DNA of 64,000 bases from Mesocentrotus franciscanus (taxonomy: Eukaryota > Echinodermata > Echinoidea > Camarodonta > Strongylocentrotidae), in NCBI GenBank assembly GCA_037976565.1, contig CP137680.1, forward strand, positions 14,744,325 to 14,808,324. The letters are read 5' to 3'. The stretch's first letter is position 1. The number at the start of each line of letters is the position of its first letter. Positions 24,601-39,600 of this stretch are shown here, in pieces. The translations under genes and the position numbers were made by a program. The notes below the pieces were generated by a model, which was given only the letters and a program-made list of their open reading frames with translations, made no database searches and had not been told where the DNA came from.

Positions 24601-27600
24601 TGACATGTGCAAAACGATTCTGGTAGAAAATGTATAGGGGCTGAGTAATGAGCATTGAAAGATTAGGAAATCAAGGTAAGTAGACCCGACACCATGTGCT
24701 TAACAGAGATCACTATGTGCAAATGAGAGTTGTGGTTTTTATTAAAGATGATTTCCAGCAAGTTTTTGTGAGTTTCTTTTTATTTTACTGGTTCAAACAG
24801 TCAATCTACTGCAGGATAAACAATTCAGAATGAATTATAGCCATGTTCTCTCAACGTACGATTCCCATAATAAATTACAAAGACTTCTAGAGCACCGGTA
24901 TCCGCTTGCTCAGGTTCTCGGACCTTACTCCAAAATATTATAGATGTATCAGTTACAGTTAAGAGCAAAATTATTGATACCCCTAATAAATTTGATGTTT
25001 TTTTGTGCTGTACGTAACTCAAGAATGAAAGGTGGACTGGTTGAATTAGGGCCTTTCTTGAATACTTTGAAATGTAAGTCTTAATATGTCACATTTTCAA
25101 GAAACATAAATCGGGACAAGTCAATCAATCAAATCACATACCTAAAAAATTACAAAACTTGGTAAGGGTATGAATAATTTAGTTGTTAACTGAACATTCT
25201 ATGGGTGCACTACTCGTGGTATATACAGTTAAAAACTGTATAAAAAAGCTCCAAAATTAGTTATCCACCATGTTATTTTATTATTTTATTTTCAAGTCAT
25301 GTTTAGCAAAGATGGCCCTATCTTTGGACTAAACATAAGGAAGGCCAGGCAAGTCTGTGCTATGTTGTCCCATACATTACCGACCACATCTGAGACATTA
25401 GAATATCTGGGCCCTATCTTATAAAGAGTTGTGATTGATCCAAATCAATCACAAGTCCTCCCATCAATCGCAAGTCTGCACTCTCCTATCTCTTATGTAC
25501 ATAGTTACAATTAATCGCAACTGCTTTATTAGATGGGGCCCTGATCATAGTATTGAGTTAATTCAATTCAATTCAATTCGTATTTATTTCATTTCCAACA
25601 GAAAGATAAACAAAGGCATTACATATATTATTACAGAAAGTAAATCTTGATAGGTATACAAATACACTGTATGAACATAATAACATTATTACAAGAAATT
25701 CTTTAATTTCTGAGGAAATGGGGGGATCCACTAAAAAGCAGTGCTTGTAGTTTGTGGATAGCCCTATTAAAGTCTAGATCCAGTCAGATCAAATATGAAG
25801 TGAAATGACACATTTCTCTAAATGTTCAGGGCCCCTTTCAAAAAACTTGTTATCAATAACAAGTGTCATATTTCTATAACAAGTTTGCTCTCAGCCAATC
25901 AAATGCAACAATGTCAGTAGCTTGTAACAGTTATTTGCGACTTGTTATTTTTAACAAGTTTTATGAAACGGGGCCTAGAACTCCACAATATTTGGTAATG
26001 TATGGGACACCAGATGACCCAATACCTTGGACTCGCCCTTGACTATTCCTTTCTACTTACAGCGACAGGTGTGTTTGATGACCTTGGTTCATATATCCTA
26101 ATCAAACCATCTTTGCAGACTGTAGCTATTCTCTTTCCATCAGGACTCCAAGCTGCACTGAATATCTAGATCATTCAAAATATAAAAAGTGAAATATGTT
26201 CATAGATCGTAATGTTCTTGATTATGGGTTATTCTTTCTTATCAATAGATTCTCTTAATTCACAATGCATTATTCCCCCATTCTAAACATTTAAATTGCT
26301 TTCCAACTTTGCTCTAAATAAGTGGAAAAAAATATTAAAGTATTACGAGATTAAAAATGTGTAATGATGTTGTACAAGGGATTCAAATGAGCAGTTTTTA
26401 AGATGACTGAACATTGTACGTGCCCCCCAGCATAACAACACAAAACAACATGACACAACACGACACGACACGACACAACACAACACAACACAATACAACA
26501 CAACACAACACACCAGACCAGACCAGACCAGACCAGACCACACAACACAGCATCACACAATCCTTACTTGATCTGTATGTCCCTCCAAGGATAATATTTC
26601 CTCTCCCGTTGTCAAGTCCCAGATTTTCAGCAACATGTCAAAAGATGCTGATAGAAGAACGTCACTCGCCAGGGGATGGAATTTTATGAAGTAGATTTTC
26701 TCTTGATGACCTAGAAGATTAAACGTTGATGATAACACTCACTCATTAAAAAGTCAATTCTAAAGAACTTTATGAGGCGATCCATGGATTAATATTCAAG
26801 TAATGTGAGGAAAGATATATCCCAAATTTAAACAGTTACAAGTAATGCCAAGTCTGACTTAACTGTGGTGTTAGTCAAATCACTTTATTTGGAGCAGACT
26901 TTAACAATAATATAAGTTAGCGATGAAGGGATGGCAATTTTACATTTGAATGCCATGTTAAGTCAATTGATCATTTGATCAATTGCTAAGATTTGTGTTG
27001 CATGGGCAAGATTTATTAACCCTAAAATATTACTTTTTTTCAATACAGAAGAAGCCATTTGAAGATGCGATTCAAGCACAGAATCCTACCTTATAAGGTA
27101 AAATAATGTTTGGTCACCTCCAACTTCTGTGCCGATATAGTCACTGAGGAACCATTTATTGGTTTGATGGTTTGTATTCACCTGGCCACTAAGAAAGCAT
27201 GTGTATGTTTGTAGGTAAGCAACCAGGGGACCGATGGCTTTCAGTCCTCTAAGAGAGACTTGGTAATGAGGATTAATGCGTTACCAAACGGCACCAGCAC
27301 ATCGACTTGGTTTCGATCCCGAGACCTCTCGGTTGCGAGATAACTGCTCTACCACTGAGCAATCTTGCCTCCAGGATGGAGTTTTTAAAAATATCAATGG
27401 ATAATGATCTCTTGAATGTGGGATAACAGCATGGAATGAAGACAAAATGAATAAAGAAATTTTGAGAAAGTGGTCCCCTGGACTAACCTAAGAGGAAGAC
27501 GTCTGGTTCGGTCAGTGTTCCTTGAAGCCCTCTTCGGGAAAGCTCCAGACACGGATCTTAGCATCATCACAAGCAACGGCCAGTCTGCAGTCATTAAAAG

Positions 27601-30015
27601 GGTCCCAGCTGAAGTCCATCATGGTGGAACCGTTCTGAACGGTAGGTACCCCCGTCTCAGGAAGCTTGCCTGGTTTGTTTATCTGTAACGAGTCAATAGG
27701 CATAGTCCTTGGTTTGCTACAGAGATAAATCCTAACAATGACAAGTCACAACTTCTTTCCCTTCATCAATAGCAAGCTGCATGCTAGTCTGATCATAGAT
27801 TAGGCTTGCGTCCTACCATTTTCCTTTTAAACCATAGCCCAATCGCCAAAAAACAATGCCCCACTTAATTTCCACTTATGAGACAACAGAATAGATTTTG
27901 CATCATCTTTGTACAAGTTCATCTAGTGTAAAAAGTAAAATGTTATCCATCTTTCTGACCTGCACAAGCCAGGTTTTTAGATATGAACATATCTGATCCA
28001 AAATCTATACTGTTGTCTTGCTTGCTGAAATCAGGTGAGAGGAAACGAATCGGGACTCTGCTCATAACGGTTGGCCCGTTTTATGAAAACGAAACTACGA
28101 CTACTTACATCGATGATGGTGATGAGACCTCCACTCCCAGCGAGAGGGACAGCAGCCCACTTCTTGTTGGCATGGAAACCATCACTTTCTCCAAACACGG
28201 TGATGCTGGCATTCGGATGTTGAAGATGTGATCCTTCCTCTGGCCAAGGGTTCCCTACGACAACAGATATCACGGTTCAAATTTTATTTGAGATCTCCAC
28301 CCATGTGTAAATGAATACTAGTAACTGATATGCTCCAGTGCCAGTTATTTGGCAGAAGGAAGGCAAGTTTGCCAAGGTTACAGCACAAGAGTTTCAAATT
28401 GCAATCATTTGATTGATATTTATATCATCAGCTTCCATTTACAGAAGGTCATAATTTGCTGACACTAGACTTGGTGGAAATACCGTTAATGGGTGTACAA
28501 GTCTGCACTTAGCAAACCCATAGGCCAATCAAGAAATACCCCCCTCGTCTCTCGGAGAGTCTTCAGGGGATGCAAATGTCAGATAATGACTTTACCATAT
28601 GGAAAGAGGCAGAGCATTACATCAAGCCTGTTGGTCATAAAACTGAAGGCTTATCCTGGTGATTGACAACACCTGTTATTGGGTAAAACACCCGAACTGG
28701 TGTCAAATTTCTCATGAGAGCCCACCTCTATGTGTCTTTAAAACCGATGAAGATGCACCTGTTTACCTGTAAATGCTTAAACTTTGATGTCTGTGCCATG
28801 GTGAATTTCTTCTTAGGTGATGTGTTATCGGTTGCTGATTTCGAAGGAGCGCTGGAAGCATTCGCTGCAGAGGAGGATGATGGAGCTGATGATGATGATG
28901 CTGATGCAGTTCCCATGGCAGATGATGTGCTGGAAGAGACGGGTGGAGTTGTTGTATTTGATGGCGACTCATCGGGTTTGGCATCCTAGGGAAAGTAGAG
29001 TGATACAACCTCAGATATCAAACTCAATCTGGTTTTCTACTATACTGAAAAGACAGTCGTCATTCACAATGACTTCTTCTGACAAAATAGTCTAAAGCTG
29101 CATACTAAAGATAAAGTTGGGTTCTGGTCATGCGATTGCATTGTGAAAGAAACGTTGTGGAATCAATCAGAAAAGGTTGATCATCTAGCATAAAAGTATT
29201 GGTGTGTACTGCAAGGTTCTGGAATCATCAAAATGATAAGAAATTTGGCCCAGTCTTGGTAAAGTTACAAGCATTGTACACAGAAAGATGTATATGGGAC
29301 TACACGAACATGTGGCATAAAAATCTGTCCTGATTTTTATGATGTTACATGCCATATTTAGAATATTAAGGCATTTGAAGAGCCACGCTTTTCAGGGAAC
29401 ATTTTTTCTCTGATGTTCTTCCACACTTGCATAATACAATGATAATGCTCACAAATTATTGTTCACTTCTTCCAAGAACTCAACCTGCCAACATTTTACA
29501 GCAAAAATCAGGAACTTCTCAAGGCAAACTTAGGAATACCGTCTATTTGGTATACTTTTCACACAGAATGTTTCAGAAAAAGAGAGGAATCTAGGGTAGC
29601 CTAAAGACCAAAAACTGGGAATCATTCGTCCAAAATAGGAATGGTTAGCAGCTTATACCAGACTTTGAACCCGAAAATGTTTACGTTCATGGTCACTGAA
29701 GTTTTATGTCGATTAGAATTTACAAAGTTTGATAGGATCATTCAAAGAAAAATATCAATATTACAAAGAAATAGTATTCCATGAACAGATAACCCTCTGA
29801 ACCCATATGACATGTTCTTCAATAATTTTCTACACAATTATCTCAAAGCTTCATTTATGAAGATATAAACAAATGGTGAGGTCAAGAAGTGAAAAGAGAG
29901 AAGGAAGACAGAGGGTGGAGAGAGAGAGAGGGAGAGAGAAGGGGGAGGAAGGGAGACTGATGGAGGCTGGGAAAAATGAAAGCGAGGGAAGGAGGGGTGA
30001 GAGAGGGAGGGAGGG

Positions 30016-30084
<69 letters not shown>

Positions 30085-33000
30085 GGGGGAGAGAGAGGAG
30101 AGAGAGAGAGAGAGAGAGTAGGACACAATACTATTTCATCTCATTTCTCACCTCTTTTTGTATTAATGGAGCATCTCCTCCTCCTCCTTGTATCTGATTG
30201 GACGAAGCAGACCCAGCTGACTGCTGATTGGCTGGTTTCTTTGGCTTCTTATCCTTCCTCTTGGCTGGATCAAGACTAATTTTGGCAACCTAAATTAAAA
30301 AGCCAAAGAATAAAACAACCTTACATTTAAGATCATAAATGCCCCACTAAGCAATACTTTGTGGAGACAATGTTGGCAATGGTAAGCACAGTTGCAGTTA
30401 GCTAGCCAAACTTGGTCCCATGTTTGCCCCCCAAAATTGTTAAACACATACTGTCATACATGTCAGCAGTTTTCAAATACAGTATGTCATCATTTGCTGA
30501 CTCCAGACTTGGTGGAAATACCATTGATGTTTATACAAGTCTCACACACAGCGAAATTGATGTCCCACCAAGAAATTACTGTAGCATACCCCCAGTCTCT
30601 CGGGTAGTCTTTGGTAAGGGAAATTTATGATGATGACCTTTCCTTATGGGGTGGTCATTAGTGGAAGCAGTGGTGGGTGCAGTAATACATATGACCTGTC
30701 GGTCGTGAAGTGAAGGCCACTCGCGCTGATCGATATCATCCATTGTTGGGTGAATACCCGAATAGTGTCAAATTCGCAATGAGGACCCATGCTTATGTGT
30801 GTTTGGGTTAATTAGGTTTTTACAGACGTGTAGCAATCAGATATGATTAATTATGCCTGGAGATCAACATTTAACATCACCGTCTGAAAACGTGACTCAA
30901 TTTCAAACCGGCGTCCGCCTGAGCCAGTTCGTAGGTGAAGACAGAGAGCTGATCATACTATAAGGTCTTACTTTTGCATTCTCTCCAGCAAGCCACTGGG
31001 TCGATGACAGCGCTGGCTCATCTCCTGCTGTGTCTGGGAACAATTCTGGGTAAAAGTTCAGATGACTCTGTCAAGAAAAACAGGCAAAGTTGGTAATGAG
31101 GATTATTCAGAAAAATTAAGTGAAGAGAAAGCATATAAATAGGATTGTACAACACATGCTTAGGTAACAATTCCTATGTATCCTACACTAAACCTAACTG
31201 GAATCCAAGACCAATAGAAAAACCCATTCATTACCAAAGCACTAAATGTTTATCTCTCACGGAATACAGACTAGTATAACCGTTGCTGCAGTAAACAAAC
31301 AATCACCCTCATTAAGACTGGGAATAGCAAAGTTCTGATTAGACTGTTGTTGTTTATCCATATACTAGGCCAACTGCCAGTTGATTAGCTTGCTAAGTGA
31401 CTATAGACTAACTAACTAGACTAACTAACTAGACTAATTCCCTCTAAACTAATTCACTTCTAGCTTCTGGGCCCTGTTTCATAAAACTTGTTATCAATAA
31501 CAAGTTACATTAACGGTTATAAGCTACTGAAATAGTGGCATTTGATTGGCTGAGAGCAGATTTGTCATACAAATTTAGCAGTTGTTATTGATAACAAGTT
31601 ATATGAAACAAGGCCCTGGATTGTACTTACTGTTCGAGGCACTTCTACTTTGAGAGGAACGATGGCTTGTTTGGTGAGCTGCAGGAGTCTACCAACCTCA
31701 CATGACATCACATCTAAGACTTTCTTAGGAACGAGACATATTCCCTTCTGCTGCTCACCACTGTACATGGTACCTATGGACAAAACATGGGGTATAGTAT
31801 ATCTTAGGAAGCAGACATGTTTCCTTTTGATGCTGATCACTGCAAAGGACAAATATGGGATATTGTATATCTCAGGAACGAGACATGTTCCCTTTTGCTG
31901 ATCACCGCTGTACATGGTACCTATGGACAAAACATGGGATATTGTATATCTTAGGAATGAGACATGCTCCCTTTTGCTCCTGATCAATGATGTATGTAGT
32001 ACCTAATGATAAATATGAATCATCCACAATTCTCTTTAAAATTGGGATATTAAAGTATTCTAGGAACGAGACATATTTCCTTCTGTTACTTTATGTGGTT
32101 ACCTTATCACAGGAATTAAATCCAGCACACATCTCTCTCATACTGAGATACAAGATATTCTAGGAATGAGACTTATTCCCTTTTGCTGCTTTATGTGATA
32201 CCTTATATTGAGTATTAAATCATCCACAAATTTCTTTCATACTGGGATATAAAATTCTTCATAAGAACAAGACATATTCCCTTTTGCTGCTGATTCCTGT
32301 TATATGTGGTACAAAAGAATAAAACATAAATCAATCACAATTCTTGTTCATATTGGAATATAATAACGATGGATTTTAACAAACCATCAACCCCACCCCT
32401 TCAAAATCAATAAATAAACAAACAAAAAAGTTAAAAAATAAATAAAAGAAAGACAAAAACGATTCTTACAATCAGAGATTCTGGATGCTCCATCCGGAAC
32501 TTCAAAAATTCCTATCCTCTGATCACCCTGCACAAAACAAACAAATAAATAAAAACAAAGAAATACTGTTATTTTACAAAAGACTTAAATGCACTGACCT
32601 AAGACTTATAAGTAAATGAACAATTGATCATCAATAAAGTGTGTTACAATCCCTCATATGATCCAAATACCTAACTGTGACATTATTCTGTTATTTTTTA
32701 TAATCATTTTATTATTTTTGATAAGCTCTTCTTTATTTATAATACAGTCCTTCTTTATGAATCAAATATGCAACTATTACATCGAAATCGTTTGTTAAGA
32801 TCATATGTTGATTGTTTTACCACATATTCATAATGTTATTATTTCACTGTTTGAAAAAAAAGAAGAGGAGATCCTGAAAAGATCAAATGAATCAAATAAT
32901 ATTAAATCAAAGTGTTTTTTTAATACTATTGATTAAGTCAAAGACATAATATTGTATTAAAAAGAGATCATAAATTACATAATGTGCAGATGTAATCCAA

Positions 33001-35191
33001 CATTGGCGATGTATTAAGTTAGTTCCAAAGATTCAAACATTGTTCATCATGAATGATTCAAATTCAGAAAAATATTGGTCAATGTAATCAAGGGTCCATA
33101 TTGTAAAGAGTTTTGATCCAAATTGAAGACCTTCCAATCAATGGCAAAGTTATTATTGCCCATAAATGTATTTTCAACAAGTTTAAGTCTAATTTACATA
33201 TGCTGCGGTAAACTTTTTGAGTACTAAATTAATGGCATGTGGGATGAAAAAATAATAGTGCGTTACAATGGTCCTATATGTAGTCACTCATAAATGTATA
33301 TGTGTTATAAGATATAAGAAGTTTAAGCACTGTATACTTTAAAATACCTGCAGTAAACTGTGGTGTTTTACCATGGTATATGTAAACCAGCCTTTAGGAG
33401 TTGCTATTAAAATCAAATTAAAGTTGAATTGGGATCAATTAACATCAGCAACATTAGGTAATCTAGTAGGGCTCATGAATGCGACATCAGTTCAGGCATG
33501 AGAGTATTGGAACATAAAATGTTGTCTAAATTGGATGATAATAAATGATTGCTTGAGGTATTCCTACCTTTCCACACAGGAAGACAAGTTGAGTGTCAGG
33601 ATCATACAACGGCATCAAGGTTCTGTGAAAATAGTAATAACACCAATATACTACAAACAAATTATATAGCTATGTATCTATGCTTAGGTTGTAGCCCTTC
33701 AGTATCATCACCTATTAATGCATGATTATGTTCATGATGTGTTTACATGTAAATGAGATATATTGTCTAAACATTGCTATTATGTATGATAATACATTCA
33801 TTTTAACTCTGTCATCTAATTCACCTACCGGTAGGTCCATAAATAATGAAACAAATATGACAAGAATAAATGTATGATAGATGCTTCATAGTTTCCTACA
33901 AAAGCTACACAAAAGGTTCATTGAGAAGATCAGAGAGGTGTGTAGTGGGAGGTGGGAGAGGAGGTTGTGAGGTGAGGCGTGAATCTTACCCTGTTGCTGT
34001 TCCCATTTCCACGGAGCAACACGCTGATCCAAATTTACGCGTATCGTAAACCTTCACTTCCCTCGCTCTCCGCTGATTAAAGAAAATAAATGAACAAGTA
34101 TTGATATATCATTCAAAAATTTACAATACAATTATTGAATTCACGTCTTAATGAAAGCATGTTTATTTCTTATTCAAAATCCAAGATTAACTTTCTGCTA
34201 CATTTTCTTATATCTTCAGAATTTTTTGAATAAATAACAGTTTTACAAAGGCCAGGAAAAGAGCCGACAATAGTAAATTTCCTTCAGAAAAGGAATGGAA
34301 AATGTTCGTATTTAACTACAGAATGGCAATGATGACCAGACTCGAGAGTAATGATCTTTTTTTTCCATTATGATTACAGCACATTTCAAATATTTTACCT
34401 ATTGCTTTTAAAAATTCAAGTAATCTATATTATTCTGAAACTAAAGAGACGATTGGTACTACAAAATTGAAAAATAGCAAAGTATGCTGAAGCTTTTCTT
34501 CTTGCACTTATCAGAGTACATTACAAGAATGAACACAAAGCTGAACTTTGACATTCTGAAATTCTCGCTATCACCACTTCAGTATTCAGCCGTAGAGGGC
34601 AGCAGTGGCCATGGGTATATGTGGCAAAGGCCCTTCCGGGTCCCATACAAATGCAATGGGTCGAAAACTGGAAAGTCCAATGCAATAGTTTCAGAGCCAT
34701 TAAAATATACTGGTAGGCAATAGGTTATGATGGTGCTTTCATAGATGGGGGAGTTCATGAAGCCCTCTACTGTCAAACATCATTTTTGCGGTAGATAGTT
34801 GTAAATACTAAAAGGGGGGGGGGGCACACTTACACTATTGAAGCCAGTCGAGAGAACGTAGTCCCTATCCCCAAGCCAGCATACACGGGAATCACGAATG
34901 TTGTCATGTCCTTTTGTTTCCTGAGGAATGAGGGAACAGATACAGGAAATAGAAACCACAAGTAACGGGTCATAGCAATCATTAGGACGACAATCAATAA
35001 TGGTATGGAAATCGATGGTACTACTTTGGAGTGATAATTTAGGTGCTCTCAAAACTAAACTGCATTTACATGTATTGTCTAGCTATTGCCATTAAAGGTA
35101 GTAAGGTACATTTGTATATTTATCTCTATCTCTCTCTCTCTCTCCTTTCGATGTTATCTCTCTATCTGTCCCCTCTCTCTTTCTCTTCCTA

Positions 35192-35226
<35 letters not shown>

Positions 35227-36632
35227 GAAGATGAAGTGTAGACTTACAGAGGTGACACTATTAGCTCTCGGATCCACTATTCTAATCTTCTTATCTTTGG
35301 AGGTGGTTGCTAGGAGGGTTCCATCGAGCTTCCAACTGATGCCTTGGAGCTGGTCCTCAGCTACTTCAACAGCTGTTAACAATAAACAAAAGAAAACATA
35401 TAATCATAACATGATAAAATGGGATATACTTACATGTACTTCTCAAAAAGAAATATTTTATATCTATATAATAGTTATATATATATATATAATACACTTT
35501 TATTGTTTATTGCTTTCCTTTACCCCCTCCCTGCCAAAAAGAAGAAAAAAATGATGAAGTGAATCAAACCACATCTCAAATTGTATTAATCATAAATATA
35601 TTTTGAAACAGCGTATTCTGGCTGGCATGCTCTTCAATGATTGACATAAGATATGTATATGACATATATATATGTTTTGATTTGATATTTGATATCGTAT
35701 TTCTGTCATTACTCCAATGACTGACTCAAACACATGTTCCGGTATATCTTTATGCCATACATGTAATACAACGGATGTAATAATTCTATTTAATCAACAG
35801 AAAAGGGGCTCAGCTACCATCATTACAAACAGGTGTTAATTATGACATCATTAAGTCAGTAATTCATCATCATAAGCTCCTTTTAAGGATAATTTTAGCA
35901 TACATTTCATATAGATTCAATATATTTCAGTAGAAAATAGAAACAAATATTCCACCCCAAAAAAAAAAAAAAAATTGAGTTGCAATCCGTACAGGAAATG
36001 TCATATTAGGAAAAAAAAAGAGAAAAAAGATAAAGTACTACTGGTATTGTCTGTAATCCTAATGCACTGTGGTATTAATTACCAACACGTTTTAAGTATG
36101 ATGGACTGTTCAGGTCATGCATATACAGAGTGAGTCAGAAAAAATGTCCCACTTTTTAAAAGTTGTATTGTTTGAAGTATAAATATTAAATCATGGGTTT
36201 CATGATATGTCTTGATAGAGTTATCCTCCCAGTACATTTAGGTATCATTTTCATTTGTATCTCTGCATGCATGACTGAACATCAGACAATCTTTACAAGA
36301 CCGCCAGATCTCACTTGCGCCAAGTTGCTGGGTGAGGAATAAAATAGTGTTTTGAACAAGGACAGCCAGACAGACAAAAACATACACACACACACACGCG
36401 CGCGCGCACACACAAACACACACATACGCACACACACACACACACACGCACACACACACAACACACACGGTAACAATTGTTTCATAATTTCCCCTTTTCT
36501 TATTAAGCATTGATTTTTATCAAGATCGCTGATTGTTTAAGTGGCAATTCCATGACAACCTTTCCCTTTAGTACACATTCACTACCAGTACACCATCATA
36601 TCATCATCATCATCATTGTCATCATCTTAATC

Positions 36633-36664
<32 letters not shown>

Positions 36665-39600
36665 GAAGCTCAACACGCACCAAGGGGACAGCGACCACTC
36701 AACTTTTCGTACGAGAAGAAGAATTTCCGACAAAAAGTAACTGTTTGGGTGGGCCTTGTCGGGAATGGAATGCTCATTTGTGTGCGTGTGCCTGTGCGTG
36801 TGCGTGTGTATGTGTGTTTGTGCGTGTGCGATTGTGTGTGTGTGCGTGCGTGTGTGTGTGTGTGTGTTTTGGTCTGTATGGCTGTCTTTGTTCAAAACAT
36901 TATTTTATTCCTCACCCAGCAACTTGGCGCAAGTGAGATCTGGCAGTCTTGTAAAGATTGTCTGATGTTCAGTCATGCATGCAGAGATTCAAATGAAAAT
37001 GGTACCTAAATGTACTGGGACGATAACTCTATCAAGACATATCATGAAACCCATGATTAGATATTCATACTTCAAACAATACAATTTTTAAAAAGTGGGA
37101 CATTTTTTCTGACTCACTCTGTATGGTGAGTCATACACTGTTTGTGGAACAGACTGTTGGCTGGAGTACAACAAAAGGCTCTGAATCATTTCAATCAAAT
37201 TCCAGTTATATGAGGCACACTCCCCAAACACGTCTGATACATACGATGATGAAGTTCAGTAATGTGTGTGAAATGTGTTTCTGAAAGAAAGGGGCTAGCA
37301 TGCTAGGGGTCTAGTATGGTATCTTATCATTAGTATGCTAGGTTTCGAGCCAATTAACCACACATTAACAGTATGGAAAAGACTACATAGAACTTGTAAG
37401 CTGCATGTTGTAGGCTATCACATGCATATTGTGTTGCAGGATCTATTGCATGCATGTGACTCACCCTTGCTAGGATCTTTAGAAGAATCACCTTAAGGCT
37501 TAAGCGCTTATTTTATGATGATAATGACGATGATTATTATTAATATTATTGTTGTTATTGTTATTATTATTATCATTTTTTTATTATTATTATTATTATT
37601 ATTATCATTATTATTATTATCATCATTATCATTATTATTATTGTTATTGGTTGTTGTTGTTATTATTATTATTATCATTACGTTTTAAGTATCTCAATTC
37701 ATTATTTACAAACATATTCATGGACATTGAACAGTACACTCTAGGTTCATTTAAAGGGTTATTTGTCAACAATGATTAATGATAAGTCTAATATTGCATA
37801 AGTCTAATACCACATAAGTTTACAAAATATCTTTTAAAAGTTTTCTTCTTCTTAGCTCCATCTCCCTTTTTTAAAAGTTTGATTCAATGCACTTTAAAAT
37901 ATTTTGCTTCTTTGCTACTGTGCCCTTAGCAGGCTTGACATGTATAAATAGGAATATTATTCATTCTTTTCAAGTTCCCAATATCATTCCAATGCAATCG
38001 CTTTGAATCAGATCACATCCATGCAGATCAAAAGGTTTTTGTTCAGTGCATCGAAATCAGAAGGATTGAAAGAGTTTGATTTCATTTCCTACCCAATGCT
38101 TCCTCTTCCTGAGTCAGATCATAGATTTTTACTGTGGTGTGAACTGAAGCAGTCAAGAGATCACTGGCTGTGGGGTGGAACAGCACATTCTCTACTCTCC
38201 GCTCTCCACCTTGGAATGAACATGCAGGGCCTGTTAAACCATCTGCAAACCCTCCCTCTGGAAGATCCCATATTTTGATCTGTATATATACATATAAGGA
38301 AACAAGGTATTAATAATAATTTTAATTTATATATGATATATAACACATTGTACACATGGACAAAGGTTTCAAAGGGTCCATATGAGTTCTTCCCTGATAT
38401 GTAATAACAAATGATTTCCTTGTAGAAATAGGAACTAGTAAGCAATAATGATGTTTTTGTAATCTTATATTTAGAGTGTACTACTCCATCCGTGTATATT
38501 TGCTCTAAATTTGTATGGTGCTCGCCCACTGCTTGGTTTCCTTTTCAAAACATCTGCACGCCATTATATTAAACATTTGATGCCAAAATTACTCTCTAAA
38601 CTGCACATAATGTGTTTCCTCCATTTGCCCCAGATGTAGTATTGGTTCCAGAACTTCCAGGACAATTTTCCATCAATCTATTTTCTATCAAACTTCCAGG
38701 ACAATTTTCCATCAATCTATTTTCTATCAATCAATTTTACATTGCTGTATCAACTGGAGTAATCAGCGAAGTATTCAAAGTGAACAAATGATCTCTTTGG
38801 ATATTAACAGTCACAAGCTTTTAGAATATGCAGGTTCCAACTATAAAAGAATTATGATAGCATAAACAAACCAAAAAGGTATTTCATGAAAATCAAGTTT
38901 TCATAACTACATTTAATCCCTTTGATTTTCACAATATGTATGTGATGTTGTATAGTGAATATAGTGTTGTATAGTGAATATAGTGTATTATCACCCGTAT
39001 CAGACATCTGCGCTGGTCATTTACTAAACCGTATTGCCCTAGTTTTCATTAGCAGTGGGAACGGAAGGGTATATTCTTTGTATTTTCCTTGGTCTCCCTG
39101 CCCGTATAAACTTTGCGTGTAGAGACGAGTGAAAATATAGTCTCATATTGACCGCGCCGTATTTTGTCATTTTCATTGCGCATCTATTATGCGTACGAGA
39201 ACCTGCGCACTTTGCGCGCACTCTATTGTGACGTAATAATCACACCAAAGGCACACTGTTTAATTGCAGTGCATCGAAAATTTTGTCAAGCACTAGATGC
39301 ACAGTGCTGGTCTGACAAAGTTTGTTCAGTTCTTTGAGATTGTCATGGTGGATTTCTGTATTTGCTCTAGATGTCTGATTTGGATGACAATAAAAATATT
39401 GACTGGCTTTACTTTCGGGGGATATAAGAATATTGACCTCGCTAAGACCATATTGCCCTCGTCTTTCGACTCGGGGCAATATGATCTTAGCTTGGTCAAT
39501 ATTTCTTATATACCCCTCAAGGCCAGTCAATATTATATAAGTATAGTATAGTATAGTGTATACATGTATAGTGATGTTATATGACATGAATATGTTTTTA

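Noticed and set aside
26553..26738. Short WD40 frames as independent small genes (also 27512-27703 and 35092-35382)
   Set aside because: They are exons 16, 15 and 5 of CORO7 with splice sites at both ends.
29838..30128. Long open frames across (GA)n/(CT)n tracts (also at 35043, 41317-41909, 45074, 58456-58962)
   Set aside because: They are simple-sequence artefacts with Ser-Leu or Arg-Glu runs on either strand and no splice or start context.
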